A DNA stretch of 64,000 nt from a virus. Positions 54,382 through 63,281 of the stretch are shown here, in pieces. The stretch spans positions 62,001-126,000 of the IMG/VR virus record IMGVR_UViG_3300042905_002309, one strand, 5' to 3'. The notes under the pieces are model-generated. The model did no database searches, was not told where the DNA came from, and was given only the letters and a program-made list of their open reading frames with translations. Position numbers and translations under genes: made by a program. Each line of letters opens with the position of its first letter. Within the stretch, counting starts at the first letter, position 1.

Positions 54382-55806
54382 ATGATTAAACTAGACAAAA
54401 AGTTGTTCGAATATGTGATTTGTAAAAATGCCATGTTCGACGCAGAGTATTTGAGTTCCATCGTAGATCATTACAATCCACTTTATTTCGATAATGAAGA
54501 TGTTCGATGCATCTTATCGATTATTGTTGATTTCTTTGGTAAACACAACAAAATACCCAACATGACTGAAATCAAAGTCCTTTTGACTGATGATACACAA
54601 AAGGAACACATTAGAAGTCTTTTAGCTATTTTGAAGACCATTGATGATGCTAAAGATTATAACGGAGATGAATTGATCGAAAATACCGAACAATTTCTTC
54701 GTGAACGTGCAGTTTATATGGCATTGTTACGTACCACTGAGAATTTATCAAACTCCAATATTATTGATACAAGTGCAATCTTAGAGACTTTCAATCAAGC
54801 TTGTACGATTTCTTTAGTCGATGATCTTGGGTTTGATTACTTTGAACGTGTTGATGATCATCTTAATGATTTGAATAAACCAAATAATGTAATTCCTATT
54901 GGATGGAGTTTTATTGATGAACGTATTGGTGGTGGTATTCAGGCAGAAGGTAAGGCATTATATGTCTTTACGGGATTTACTAATGTAGGTAAATCAATCT
55001 TTCTTGGTAATATTGCTATGAATATCGTCAAACAAAATAAGGTAGTTTTACTTATAAGTCTTGAAATGTCTGAACAGATGTATTCAAAACGTATTAGTAG
55101 TTCAATTTCACAAATACCTTATTCGATTATTCATGAACATGTGGACGAATTAAAGACCCACATTATGACGTTCAAAGATAATCATAATGCTAAATTAATC
55201 ATTAAGGAATTTCCTACCAAAGGTGTTACAGTTAATCATCTTAACAGTTATATCAGCAAATTAATCAAGCGTGGTATCAAACCTGATGTATTGGTTGTAG
55301 ATTATGTAAATCTTTTCAAGAGTAATAAGAAAAATGTCGGCCTTTATGATGAAGTAAAAGATATTGCCGAACAACTTAGAGGAACTACATACAAGTTTAA
55401 ATGTCCTTGTATAACAGCTTCACAGTTAGGTAGAAGTGCGGCAGGTGTTTCAGAACCGGGTATGGAAAAGACTTCTGAATCTATTGGTTTACCTTTTACG
55501 GCTGATGCACAATTTTCTATTTGGAGTGAAGAGGGTGATAAACAAGCAGGATTAATCCATTTAGGTATTCAGAAGAACCGATTTGGTGTTAATTTTGGTC
55601 ATACCACATTAGATATTGTATATGAGACTTTAACAATTAAAGAACGTCCAATATTCACAACTATGACTAACGCTACTGTAAAATCATCTGATGATACAAT
55701 TGATGATATTCAAAAAGCATTATCAGCTTCTAAGACTCCTATACCAGCGAAAGCCCCTACATCAGTATCAACTGATCCAACTGATCCCTTGGGTTTACCA
55801 TATTAA
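54382..55806 (+). CDS. 41: replicative helicase, T4 gp41 (DnaB)-like
   Basis: 474 residues from MIKLDKKLFEY (a TTG 12 nt upstream is a weaker start; GAAAGG suits the ATG). Helical N-terminal domain, then RecA-like core with Walker A TGFTNVGKS near 196-204, LLISLEMSEQMYSKR near 223, Walker B VLVVDYVNLFKS near 304-315 and a DnaB-type ITASQLGRS near 344. It unwinds ahead of gp43 and works with the gp61 primase. Confidence 0.93.
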   Translation: MIKLDKKLFEYVICKNAMFDAEYLSSIVDHYNPLYFDNEDVRCILSIIVDFFGKHNKIPNMTEIKVLLTDDTQKEHIRSLLAILKTIDDAKDYNGDELIENTEQFLRERAVYMALLRTTENLSNSNIIDTSAILETFNQACTISLVDDLGFDYFERVDDHLNDLNKPNNVIPIGWSFIDERIGGGIQAEGKALYVFTGFTNVGKSIFLGNIAMNIVKQNKVVLLISLEMSEQMYSKRISSSISQIPYSIIHEHVDELKTHIMTFKDNHNAKLIIKEFPTKGVTVNHLNSYISKLIKRGIKPDVLVVDYVNLFKSNKKNVGLYDEVKDIAEQLRGTTYKFKCPCITASQLGRSAAGVSEPGMEKTSESIGLPFTADAQFSIWSEEGDKQAGLIHLGIQKNRFGVNFGHTTLDIVYETLTIKERPIFTTMTNATVKSSDDTIDDIQKALSASKTPIPAKAPTSVSTDPTDPLGLPY

Positions 55807-55844
55807 ATTTATGATAAAAAGTACTTGAAAAGTGATGTAGAAAG

Positions 55845-55852
55845 TATAAATA
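55845..55852 (+). promoter_or_regulatory. late promoter, leaderless type, for the gene at 55858
   Basis: Exact TATAAATA-gttac-ATG, gap 5 nt, no ribosome site. Confidence 0.65.
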
Positions 55853-55857
55853 GTTAC

Positions 55858-56256
55858 ATGGAAAAAGATAATGCTATAAAGCCTTTTATGAAAGATTGTC
55901 CTGTCGTTCTTTTAAGTGAACGAGAGTACGAAAAATCATTAATGAAATTTGGCAGTTTCTTATACCTAATAAATAATAAAAATATAAACCCAACGTTTAT
56001 CTTCATAAATTTAGTAAAAGAAGAGAAACTACAAAAAATATTCATGGAAATTACAGGGGCAAACACCCTAACAGAAATACTACAAAAGTTATTGACATTT
56101 TACCCGAATTTGATAAAGTCAAAGATGGTAAAGGAACAGTGTATAAAGATTGTTAAAAATAAACAACGAAATAAACAGAGAGCAAAAAATGCTAACAGAC
56201 CTACAAAAAACTATTTACAACACGCATCTAGCAGCAAGTCGTTCACATCAAAATAA
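55858..56256 (+). CDS. hypothetical basic protein between gp41 and gp32
   Basis: 132 residues from MEKDNAIKPF. It has an alpha/beta first half and a highly basic end (IVKNKQRNKQRAKNANRPTKNYLQHASSSKSFTSK). In T4, 59 and 33 precede 32; no similarity to either is visible. The late-type, leaderless start differs from the early genes around it. It overlaps the next ORF by 68 nt. Confidence 0.55.
   Translation: MEKDNAIKPFMKDCPVVLLSEREYEKSLMKFGSFLYLINNKNINPTFIFINLVKEEKLQKIFMEITGANTLTEILQKLLTFYPNLIKSKMVKEQCIKIVKNKQRNKQRAKNANRPTKNYLQHASSSKSFTSK
56092..56119 (+). promoter_or_regulatory. early promoter inside the 55858 gene
   Basis: TTGACA, 16 bp ending TGA, TAAAGT, about 70 nt before the start at 56189. 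Confidence 0.6.
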
Positions 56257-56866
56257 ACCGTTCACTATCCGCAAAGATTTTGAGAATTTTGAAACAGAAA
56301 AATCAGAAGAATACTTAGCTATTCTAAAGATTGAACAGATTATCAAGACTAGTAATTTAAATACCAAGGTATACATTAACGCCCCTTATCTCGTTTATGC
56401 TGATACCAAATATTTTGATTTACCATTTTACACCACACAAAAAGCTATTAAAGCTTATACCGTTCATATTAAAAGTATGCAATTTAAATTACCCGATGAT
56501 AAGGAACAATTGGAATTTATTAAAGATTCTCTTATTTTCATTAAAGATTATTGCATCAAAGAAGGTATAGTATTAGATAAGTATTTCTCACAAATGGAAG
56601 GCATTGCACCTGCATGGGCAAACCATATTGTGACATACAAACTATCAATCTATCTATTTATTGGTTTCGAACTTTTAGGGGTTCCTATACGAGATATCAT
56701 GTATGATTTACATCCAGATGATAGAGAGATGTATCTAGGTAACATAGATGAAACGTACCCTAGATATAAAGCGAATATAAACAATTCAATTATAGCTAAA
56801 AAATTGATAAAGGAAGGGGTGGCACGAATAAACACATTGATTAGTGCAGAATGTTTACCGTTCTAA
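56189..56866 (+). CDS. hypothetical protein, position of the helicase loader
   Basis: 225 residues from MLTDLQKTIYN. Helical protein with KPFTIRKDFENFETEKSEEYLAILKIEQI and NAPYLVYADTKYFDLPFYTTQKAIKAYTVHI, which reads like an uncharacterised phage family seen near replication genes. T4 gp59 (217 residues, also helical, adjacent to 32) is the positional counterpart, but no sequence match is visible. AGAGAGC precedes the start; an ATG 39 nt upstream is less good. Confidence 0.6.
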   Translation: MLTDLQKTIYNTHLAASRSHQNKPFTIRKDFENFETEKSEEYLAILKIEQIIKTSNLNTKVYINAPYLVYADTKYFDLPFYTTQKAIKAYTVHIKSMQFKLPDDKEQLEFIKDSLIFIKDYCIKEGIVLDKYFSQMEGIAPAWANHIVTYKLSIYLFIGFELLGVPIRDIMYDLHPDDREMYLGNIDETYPRYKANINNSIIAKKLIKEGVARINTLISAECLPF

Positions 56867-56894
56867 AAAGAACAAAAATAAATAAAGTTTGGAC

Positions 56895-56922
56895 TTGAAA
56901 AGTCCTAAAAAAATGATATGAT
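56895..56922 (+). promoter_or_regulatory. early promoter, leadered, for gp32
   Basis: TTGAAA, 16 bp ending TGA, TATGAT, then a 54 nt purine-rich leader (AAAGAAAGAAAAAG...) ending AAAGGA before 56977. T4 gene 32 also has an A/G-rich leader that gp32 binds to repress itself; the same could apply here. Confidence 0.65.
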
Positions 56923-56976
56923 CTTAATATAGATCGAACAAGGTATAATAAAAGAAAGAAAAAGAAAAAGGAAATT

Positions 56977-57870
56977 ATGATTAATTACGAAGAAATGTTG
57001 AATAATATTGTTAGTATTAAAGAGAAGATGAACGATGGTATCACCAAGCATATCTTGAAAACAGATACAATTGGTAATGTTATCACAGGAAGATTGCTTC
57101 CTAACATTAAAGATATAGACCCTGAAACAGGAGCAATTCCTACTGAATATTCTTACTACTGCCATTTCGTGCGAAGTAAGATTGACAATTCTAATATCTA
57201 TGTGAATTGTTTAAATACTCTTGGTAATCCCTGCCCTATCTGTAAAAAGAGTATTGAAATGTGGAAAAGTGGTGACGAAAGTAAGAAGAAACGTTCCGAA
57301 GGTATTCGTCGTCAACACAACTTCGTTACTAACTTTTATGTTATTAATGATGTGAAGAATCCTGCTAATAATGGTAAGGTTATGTTGCTCAAGTATGGTA
57401 AACAGATCGATATGAAGATCAAGGGTGCGCTTGAGGGTGAACTTGCTGAGTTTTATGGTAAACGTATCTATAGACTTGATGAACAAGGTTGTACGTTTAT
57501 GATTAAGGCTGAGAAGAATGCTGATAATAAGAATAGTAAAAATTCTTATGTCACGTATACAAATTCAACCTTCTTACCTGCGGGTCCGATTGTTGGCATG
57601 ACACCGGAGAAGATGAATGAGATTATGTCAGCTACTCATTGTTTGTCTGCACCTCACAAGGTTTGTAAGACTCCCCAAGAGCTTATTGATCTTTTGAATA
57701 AGCATTATTTCATTAATGATGTTCAACAGACATCAAATGCTGATGTTGAGACATTCACTGGTAATGTTGGCAGTTCTACTGCAACTTCCACTGTAACCAC
57801 AGAGAAAAAGAGTGATACAGTTAGTGTTGATGAAGCTACCTTAGATGATATGATTAAGGAATTGGGTTAA
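56977..57870 (+). CDS. 32: single-stranded DNA-binding protein, T4 gp32-like
   Basis: 297 residues (T4 301). It coats ssDNA and organises replication proteins. Basic N-terminal helix, then the zinc site YCHFV...NCLNTLGNPCPIC (H63, C78, C86, C89), as in T4 gp32. FVTNFYVINDVKNPANNGKVMLLKYG is the core strand. The acidic C-terminal tail is DEATLDDMIKELG after a Ser/Thr-rich linker, the partner-binding end. It has an early promoter and purine-rich leader. Confidence 0.94.
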   Translation: MINYEEMLNNIVSIKEKMNDGITKHILKTDTIGNVITGRLLPNIKDIDPETGAIPTEYSYYCHFVRSKIDNSNIYVNCLNTLGNPCPICKKSIEMWKSGDESKKKRSEGIRRQHNFVTNFYVINDVKNPANNGKVMLLKYGKQIDMKIKGALEGELAEFYGKRIYRLDEQGCTFMIKAEKNADNKNSKNSYVTYTNSTFLPAGPIVGMTPEKMNEIMSATHCLSAPHKVCKTPQELIDLLNKHYFINDVQQTSNADVETFTGNVGSSTATSTVTTEKKSDTVSVDEATLDDMIKELG

Positions 57871-57872
57871 AT

Positions 57873-58448
57873 ATGAACCAAGACGACCTAACTGATTTAC
57901 TTGCTTTAGGTGGTGCTGTCAGTCAACAGATCAATGCTTCAAATAGCATGAGAATGGAATATGACAAAGCCATACCTAGATTAGACCCAAGAAGATTAAT
58001 TCAGGACGCTACAGGGGGGTTTGGGCAACCAACCCCCTCTCATTATCAACATAATGGTAATTCTGTGCAAATGACTAACGCACCTGCCATTATTAATGAT
58101 GTTGACTTTAAAGAAGTGCGTGTATCTCCTATGATGGGATTAATACCCGTAGATGAGGCTTTAACGGATGATATGCGTAAGAGAGGCATCACTGGTGCAG
58201 ATTTTGTTAATAGAGGCACCACAGGCACACCAGCCCACTTACAAGCTGCTAGAATAGCTGGTAATATACAACCTGTAATTAAAGAAGATAAAGATCAAAT
58301 GCAGTTTACTTTCTTGGAAAAACTTGATAATCCTCGTAAGCAAACCCAAATGGAATATTTTGATGAAAAATTCTTATTACTCGATGTAAAACTTGATAAG
58401 ATGATGGAAAAACTTAACATCTTACTTGGTAAGAAGAAAAAGATTTAA
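57873..58448 (+). CDS. hypothetical protein
   Basis: 191 residues, 2 nt after gp32. Flexible first half (Gln/Asn/Pro-rich), then beta-prone KEVRVSPMMGLIPVDEALTDDMRKRGI and a C-terminal helix ending DKMMEKLNILLGKKKKI. No family. It may be an accessory of the gp32-gp45 block. Confidence 0.55.
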   Translation: MNQDDLTDLLALGGAVSQQINASNSMRMEYDKAIPRLDPRRLIQDATGGFGQPTPSHYQHNGNSVQMTNAPAIINDVDFKEVRVSPMMGLIPVDEALTDDMRKRGITGADFVNRGTTGTPAHLQAARIAGNIQPVIKEDKDQMQFTFLEKLDNPRKQTQMEYFDEKFLLLDVKLDKMMEKLNILLGKKKKI

Positions 58449-58449
58449 T

Positions 58450-58707
58450 ATGACACCCGATGTAACAAATCCAGAAGCAGATTTAGAAGCACTTTATCGA
58501 ATTGCTGGAAGTCGATTGAAAAATCCACTAAAGCCACTTGATAAATCAGTAAAGCATGATATGATGGATATCAAAGTGATGAAGGAAAGTATCAAAGATT
58601 TAACTGAGCGTGTTGAAAATTTAGAAAGAATATTACGTAAATCTACAAAGAATGTAAAAGCAATGCAAGTTAACAATCAAAATCCAACCCCAAAGAAGAA
58701 AGTTTAA
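58450..58707 (+). CDS. small coiled-coil protein upstream of the clamp
   Basis: 85 residues from MTPDVTNPEADLEALYRIAG. A long amphipathic helix (MKESIKDLTERVENLERILRKSTKNVKAMQ) and a basic Pro/Lys tail. It lies 1 nt after the previous gene and 1 nt before the clamp. T4 has RpbA and 45.x small genes near 45, but no similarity is claimed. Confidence 0.6.
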   Translation: MTPDVTNPEADLEALYRIAGSRLKNPLKPLDKSVKHDMMDIKVMKESIKDLTERVENLERILRKSTKNVKAMQVNNQNPTPKKKV

Positions 58708-58708
58708 A

Positions 58709-59446
58709 ATGGAAATCATTGTCAATAAGAAGACGATTCTTACGAAGTTTTTAATCCCTATTAGTAAATTTACCGATCAGGCTACTTTAACGCTTACAAA
58801 AGACTCAATTCATTGTGTGTCATATTCTACAAGCGAAAAACAAACTGTAATTCTTTACACCAAATTAGATGTAAAGACTGATACTACAGAAAATGAAATC
58901 ATTCTTAATATTGGTAGCGTAAAACGCCTTATCAATGCTTTTAATTGTATTTCAGAAGATATTATAAAGCTTATTATTGACAGTAATAGCATCAGTTATA
59001 TATCAGCTAGTACGAACTTCAAGTTTCATTTGAAAGAAGATGGAACAATTGAAAAGGCTCCTATTAGTCTCGATAAGATTGCTCAAATCCAATATAATAC
59101 TTGGTTTACACTTACAAATGATAAGATCAATGAAATTCTTCAAGCATCTAACTTTAGTGCAGAAACCAATAAGGTTTACATCTATCTCAAGGATAACAAT
59201 CTTTATGGTGAAATGACAGATAAGACGATTCAGAATCTTGATAGTATGACAGTATTACTTAGTGATGCTGTTATGGGTGATAGATTGTCCGAAATGATTG
59301 CTTTGAAGATAGATATTTTCAAGATCATCAGCACACTTAAAATGCCTACATTAACTGTAAAGATCAATACTAAAGGCGTAATCATGTTTGAGATTAAAGA
59401 AGCAGATTTTTTACTTCAATATATAACCAGTTCGTTAGTAAAATAA
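58709..59446 (+). CDS. 45: sliding clamp, T4 gp45-like
   Basis: 245 residues (T4 228). The trimeric clamp for gp43, also the mobile enhancer of late transcription with gp55 and gp33. Clamp-fold wording: ILTKFLIPISKFTDQATLTLTKDSIHCVSYSTSE at the start, LNIGSVKRLINAFNCI near 70, WFTLTNDKINEILQASNF near 128 and MIALKIDIFKIISTLKMPTLTVKINTKGVIMFEI near the end. Weakly similar but consistent in length and neighbours. Confidence 0.85.
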   Translation: MEIIVNKKTILTKFLIPISKFTDQATLTLTKDSIHCVSYSTSEKQTVILYTKLDVKTDTTENEIILNIGSVKRLINAFNCISEDIIKLIIDSNSISYISASTNFKFHLKEDGTIEKAPISLDKIAQIQYNTWFTLTNDKINEILQASNFSAETNKVYIYLKDNNLYGEMTDKTIQNLDSMTVLLSDAVMGDRLSEMIALKIDIFKIISTLKMPTLTVKINTKGVIMFEIKEADFLLQYITSSLVK

Positions 59447-59453
59447 GGAATCT

Positions 59454-59741
59454 ATGATAACTAAAGAAGAAATATTATGTGGTAGTAGAGATGAATTAAT
59501 TGAGTATTTTCATAACAACTTCAAATTTAGTGATATTGTAAATCCTTTTGGTGTAATTTATTATTTTATGCCTGAATTTGGTAGTATCGAAACCCAAGTT
59601 GATAGAATTAAAAACTCAGGAGTTATATTTTTTAATAAAGCTTATAAGAATCAAGATTACAGCATTGATGATGTCATTATACAAAAATTTTGGGTGTTTG
59701 TAAGAACACCTAAGACAAACGATGCAGATGCATCACATTAA
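59454..59741 (+). CDS. hypothetical protein
   Basis: 95 residues, helical then beta (EILCGSRDELIEYFHNNFKF, VIIQKFWVFVRTPK). 7 nt after gp45 with AAGGAA site. No family recognised. Confidence 0.55.
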   Translation: MITKEEILCGSRDELIEYFHNNFKFSDIVNPFGVIYYFMPEFGSIETQVDRIKNSGVIFFNKAYKNQDYSIDDVIIQKFWVFVRTPKTNDADASH

Positions 59742-59768
59742 ACATAAACCGCAAATAGAAAGATACAC

Positions 59769-59894
59769 ATGAAGACTATAGTAAAAAAGACAGTTAGAAA
59801 GACACGCAAGATTGCTAAGAAGCATAATGTTAGAAATAGCATTGGTCGTTTTACCAAGCAATTGAAACGTGACCGTCTTGGTCGTTTCACTTAA
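59769..59894 (+). CDS. 41-residue highly basic protein with GRFT repeats
   Basis: Starts MKTIVKKTVRKTRKIAKKH, then NSIGRFTKQ and RDRLGRFT: about 40 percent Lys/Arg with two (N/D)-x-x-GRFT units. The x-GRF(T/V) unit recalls NUMOD-like DNA-binding motifs and some phage basic proteins. It probably binds nucleic acid. AGAAAGATA precedes the ATG. Confidence 0.6.
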   Translation: MKTIVKKTVRKTRKIAKKHNVRNSIGRFTKQLKRDRLGRFT

Positions 59895-59927
59895 ACCATT
59901 AACCCCTAACAAAGAAAGGATAATATT

Positions 59928-60254
59928 ATGAGTAGTAAACCCACAACATGCGGATATTTTATGATGCGTATGAGAGATAGTGGATACCGTGTTGAAAAGG
60001 TATTCGAAGACTATGCTCCAACTGATCCTAGATCATGGACAGTAGTGATTGATCCCGGTTTCGCCACAATCTTCTGTACGTGTTTTATAAATCGTACTGA
60101 CTTAGGTGATAATCACTTTGAGTTTTATGATGGTGGTCAATTCTTACCCAATATTAAAGTTAAGACAGCATCAATTGATGTCTTGATTGAAACATTGGTT
60201 AAGTACGGCATTAATCATAAGGTTGGTAATTACGAAAAGTTTGCCAAAACCTGA
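59928..60254 (+). CDS. hypothetical protein
   Basis: 108 residues. MMRMRDSGYRVEKVFEDYAPTDPRSWTVVIDPGFATIFCTCFINR looks like an alpha/beta single-domain protein; FYDGGQFLPNIKVKTASIDVLIETL follows. No family. Strong AAAGGA ribosome site. Confidence 0.6.
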   Translation: MSSKPTTCGYFMMRMRDSGYRVEKVFEDYAPTDPRSWTVVIDPGFATIFCTCFINRTDLGDNHFEFYDGGQFLPNIKVKTASIDVLIETLVKYGINHKVGNYEKFAKT

Positions 60255-60262
60255 TAGTAAAT

Positions 60263-60270
60263 GATAAATA
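60263..60270 (+). promoter_or_regulatory. late promoter of the 60288 gene
   Basis: GATAAATA-gttaaggagtaggagtt, start codon at 60288; leadered with two AGGAG sites. Confidence 0.62.
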
Positions 60271-60287
60271 GTTAAGGAGTAGGAGTT

Positions 60288-60647
60288 ATGAATATGACCA
60301 GAAAGAAAAAAATTTCTAAGGATGTAGTTAAGACTCCTATTCCTGCTATTACCGCTACAGATAAACCTAAACTATCTGATACTGAAATGAAATCTTTTAC
60401 GGAATTTGTTAAGAAAATTAATCTTAAAACCCCTAAATCAGAAGAAGGTGAAATTAAACATCTTAATAACATGATAAAAGAATACACAAGTTGTTATCTA
60501 TTATTAGGTTATAATACAAAACATGAGGCATTTGTGTTGTCACATGTGAACCATATGCAAGATTCCAATGCTATTGATGAATTATTACGTCAAGTATTCA
60601 TGAATAATATGGATGGTACTGATGGTAATCAAGAAGAAGACGAGTAA
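60288..60647 (+). CDS. hypothetical protein with acidic tail
   Basis: 119 residues. Basic start (MNMTRKKKISKDVVK), helical middle (MKSFTEFVKKINLK, HLNNMIKEYTSCYLLLGYN) and an acidic end (DGNQEEDE). No family recognised. It is the last gene before a terminator and the spike module. Confidence 0.58.
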   Translation: MNMTRKKKISKDVVKTPIPAITATDKPKLSDTEMKSFTEFVKKINLKTPKSEEGEIKHLNNMIKEYTSCYLLLGYNTKHEAFVLSHVNHMQDSNAIDELLRQVFMNNMDGTDGNQEEDE

Positions 60648-60675
60648 TCGTACTTACATTTTAATCAATTTTATT

Positions 60676-60707
60676 AACTAGGTCGAGTAATTGACCTAGT
60701 TTTTTTG
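60676..60707 (+). terminator. intrinsic terminator before the spike module
   Basis: Perfect 9 bp stem AACTAGGTC/GACCTAGTT with an 8 nt loop, followed by seven T. It separates the replication block from the late structural genes. Confidence 0.88.
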
Positions 60708-60715
60708 CTTTGGTG

Positions 60716-60723
60716 TATAAATA
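60716..60723 (+). promoter_or_regulatory. late promoter of the spike module
   Basis: Exact TATAAATA-attacaaggaatatt, 18 nt before 60742. Confidence 0.75.
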
Positions 60724-60741
60724 ATTACAAGGAATATTAAT

Positions 60742-63279
60742 ATGGAAAAGGATTTTGGAATATATGTAGGTGTTTGTGTGCAAAATAATGACCCCGAAAT
60801 GCGTGGTCGTATTAAGATATATATTCCTCAATTATCACCAAATATTACAAGTTTGAATATAAATGTAGATAAATTCTTCAATTTTATTGATAAGAATAAT
60901 CCAGATATTACCTCTGCACTTACAGATTTAAAAGAAATACTTCCTTGGGCTGAATATGCTGGACCAATGTTTGGTGGCTGTGCTAGTGGTCGTTTTAATG
61001 CCTCTAACGGACAAGCTACGACTTCTGATTCAAATGCTTGGGATGGTGACAAGGTTGCTGATGGGGCTAGACCTGCGAACAATTTTGTAGGTTCAGATAC
61101 GTATCCTGATGCATTCACACAGACAATGGGACAACAAAACCGTAAAGTAAACGACTATGCCTACCAATACACACCATCTAATTATTCAAATTTAGCTAGA
61201 GGTGTATTCAGTATTCCTAACGTAGGTTCCCATTTATACACCTTCTTTATTAATGGTGATAGAAATTTCCCTGTTTATTTTGCATCAGCATATAGTGAAG
61301 AAGATGTTAAACGCATTTTTACTATGGCACAAGATGTTAATAATAATGCAAGTACTGATTATCCTCAATCCTACGAAAATAGAAAATTAAATCTAAGCGA
61401 ATCATCCGACTCTAAAACTTTCAGATCAAAAAGCGTATTCAATAGTAATAAACATACAATTGAAATGATCGACACAGATTTAAGAGAAATATTGAAATTT
61501 ACACATTATTCTGGATCATTTAAAGAATTTAATAATTATTCCACAATTGAATTAGCGACTAATAATGATCAAAAAATGGTTCTAGGTAATCAATTTTTAA
61601 CAACACAGAAAAATAAGAGCGAGTTTGTAAAGTATGATAACGAACAAATTATTTTTGGCGATCATTATAAAACTGTTGGTAATCCTAAACCCGATGTAGT
61701 GAATAAGATTTTAACTATTCAGAAAAACATTCACGAATTAAAGATGTTGTTTGACATGCAAAGAACTTCGTATACAACAATACCAACTAATTTAGATACT
61801 GCAACGATACCACAGAAATTTTTATCAATATATCAACAAAAACTTCCAATGATACATAATGTTGTATGTCCAGTTTGTAAAGGTTTGCCATATTTAGCTA
61901 TCTTTCCTGATCCTTTATACAGATTTGCCCCATTTGGATTGACCACGAATCCAGACCCACTAGGATTAAATAACTGGAAAGAAAACGCAAGATATGGTGG
62001 ATCGTGTTGGGATCGTACTACAAAACTTACTTTCGATGCAGACGGACATTTAGGATCATCAACCGAAGGTGTTGAAGGTTCTGGTATGACACTAGAAGAT
62101 ATGTTTGGTAGCGCAGAAGCAATGGCAGCAATTTTTGGTCCCGAAGGAGCTAATTCACAATTTATTCCGGGTTGTAACACATACTTTATACCGGGTGTTT
62201 CTGATAGTCCATATAATATGTACGGACCACCCTTTACTTGTGAACCCATACCTACACACATTTTAGATGGTTGTTATGGGGTATTTGCAGGACAATTTTG
62301 TAAATGTTGTAATCCAAAAGGTCAAATGGTTAAGAATCAATCCGCTGCATACGCACTTGGTATAGGATTATCACCATCATCCGAAGGTACTACATTCTTA
62401 CCTGAACCAAAGAAGTTACCAAATGGTGCATTAGATCAATTGATTATAACTACTGCACCAGCATTAACCGAATTGGAAAATAGTTTAGGTAGAGGTGGAG
62501 ATGAGATTATACAAATTACATCTAATAAAATTGAAACTATTGGAACAGTAATGAACGATTTGAAATCCATCAGAATTGACCCTATCGGTAAATTAAAAAT
62601 TGATGGATGTGTTGTAGCCGCACAAGGTACATATAATAATTTTAAACCTTCTCCACATGTTGAATATGTTGATGTAGTTGATTTACCAGGTGATTATATT
62701 TTAACTGCTATGAATAAATATAAATTACTAGTGGGGTCTAAAGGTGTAAATATTCAAACAACTGGACCAATTGATATCTATGGCACAATTGTTAATATCA
62801 CTGGTGAACAATTAAATATATCATCTGAAAATGAAATTATTGTTGATGGTGGTGAACGTTTAACATTAAGAGCTAGAAAAATAACATTATTACCAGTTGA
62901 ACATAATGCTGTTGTAGTTGAAGGGCAATTACACGTAACAAGAAATACTATCATACAAGGTGGACTTATGTGTGAAGGGGAAGTTGGTTTATTACATGTT
63001 ACTGCACCTATTGAATGGCAGAAAACTGAAATTGGTGCTTGGAATTTATTTCCTGATTGCGAACCTATTTTATGTAAGATTAATGGGGAATTTGCTACAG
63101 TAATATTACCTACACATTCACATTGGTTCAAAAATATTCCAATAAGATTTAAGCAACATAATGAAGCTGTACGTGAAGGTATGATTGAATTAGGTATTAA
63201 TTCTAGAAATAAGACAGCAACTTTATTACCTGCTGAATTAGGAGAAGCATTAACCACCACAGGATGGCAGCTTTCATAA
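60742..63279 (+). CDS. 5: baseplate hub / spike protein, T4 gp5-like without lysozyme
   Basis: 845 residues. The N-terminal OB-fold wording of gp5-type hubs is clear: GIYVGVCVQNNDPEMRGRIKIYIPQL, ILPWAEYAGPMFGG and GVFSIPNVGSHLYTFFINGDRNFPVYFASAY. A Cys-rich region (VVCPVCKGLPY near 376, GQFCKCCNPKG near 518) follows, then an IQITSNKIETIG / VNIQTTGPIDIYGTIVNITGEQLNISSENEI part that looks like a triple-stranded beta-helix spike. No lysozyme catalytic motif is seen. It ends with ILPTHSHWFKNIPI and a short globular tip. Probably the puncturing spike. Confidence 0.85.
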   Translation: MEKDFGIYVGVCVQNNDPEMRGRIKIYIPQLSPNITSLNINVDKFFNFIDKNNPDITSALTDLKEILPWAEYAGPMFGGCASGRFNASNGQATTSDSNAWDGDKVADGARPANNFVGSDTYPDAFTQTMGQQNRKVNDYAYQYTPSNYSNLARGVFSIPNVGSHLYTFFINGDRNFPVYFASAYSEEDVKRIFTMAQDVNNNASTDYPQSYENRKLNLSESSDSKTFRSKSVFNSNKHTIEMIDTDLREILKFTHYSGSFKEFNNYSTIELATNNDQKMVLGNQFLTTQKNKSEFVKYDNEQIIFGDHYKTVGNPKPDVVNKILTIQKNIHELKMLFDMQRTSYTTIPTNLDTATIPQKFLSIYQQKLPMIHNVVCPVCKGLPYLAIFPDPLYRFAPFGLTTNPDPLGLNNWKENARYGGSCWDRTTKLTFDADGHLGSSTEGVEGSGMTLEDMFGSAEAMAAIFGPEGANSQFIPGCNTYFIPGVSDSPYNMYGPPFTCEPIPTHILDGCYGVFAGQFCKCCNPKGQMVKNQSAAYALGIGLSPSSEGTTFLPEPKKLPNGALDQLIITTAPALTELENSLGRGGDEIIQITSNKIETIGTVMNDLKSIRIDPIGKLKIDGCVVAAQGTYNNFKPSPHVEYVDVVDLPGDYILTAMNKYKLLVGSKGVNIQTTGPIDIYGTIVNITGEQLNISSENEIIVDGGERLTLRARKITLLPVEHNAVVVEGQLHVTRNTIIQGGLMCEGEVGLLHVTAPIEWQKTEIGAWNLFPDCEPILCKINGEFATVILPTHSHWFKNIPIRFKQHNEAVREGMIELGINSRNKTATLLPAELGEALTTTGWQLS

Positions 63280-63281
63280 TT

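Noticed and set aside
55858-56866. gp33 and gp59 assignments
   Set aside because: Only the position next to gene 32 fits; no sequence pattern of either T4 protein is visible.
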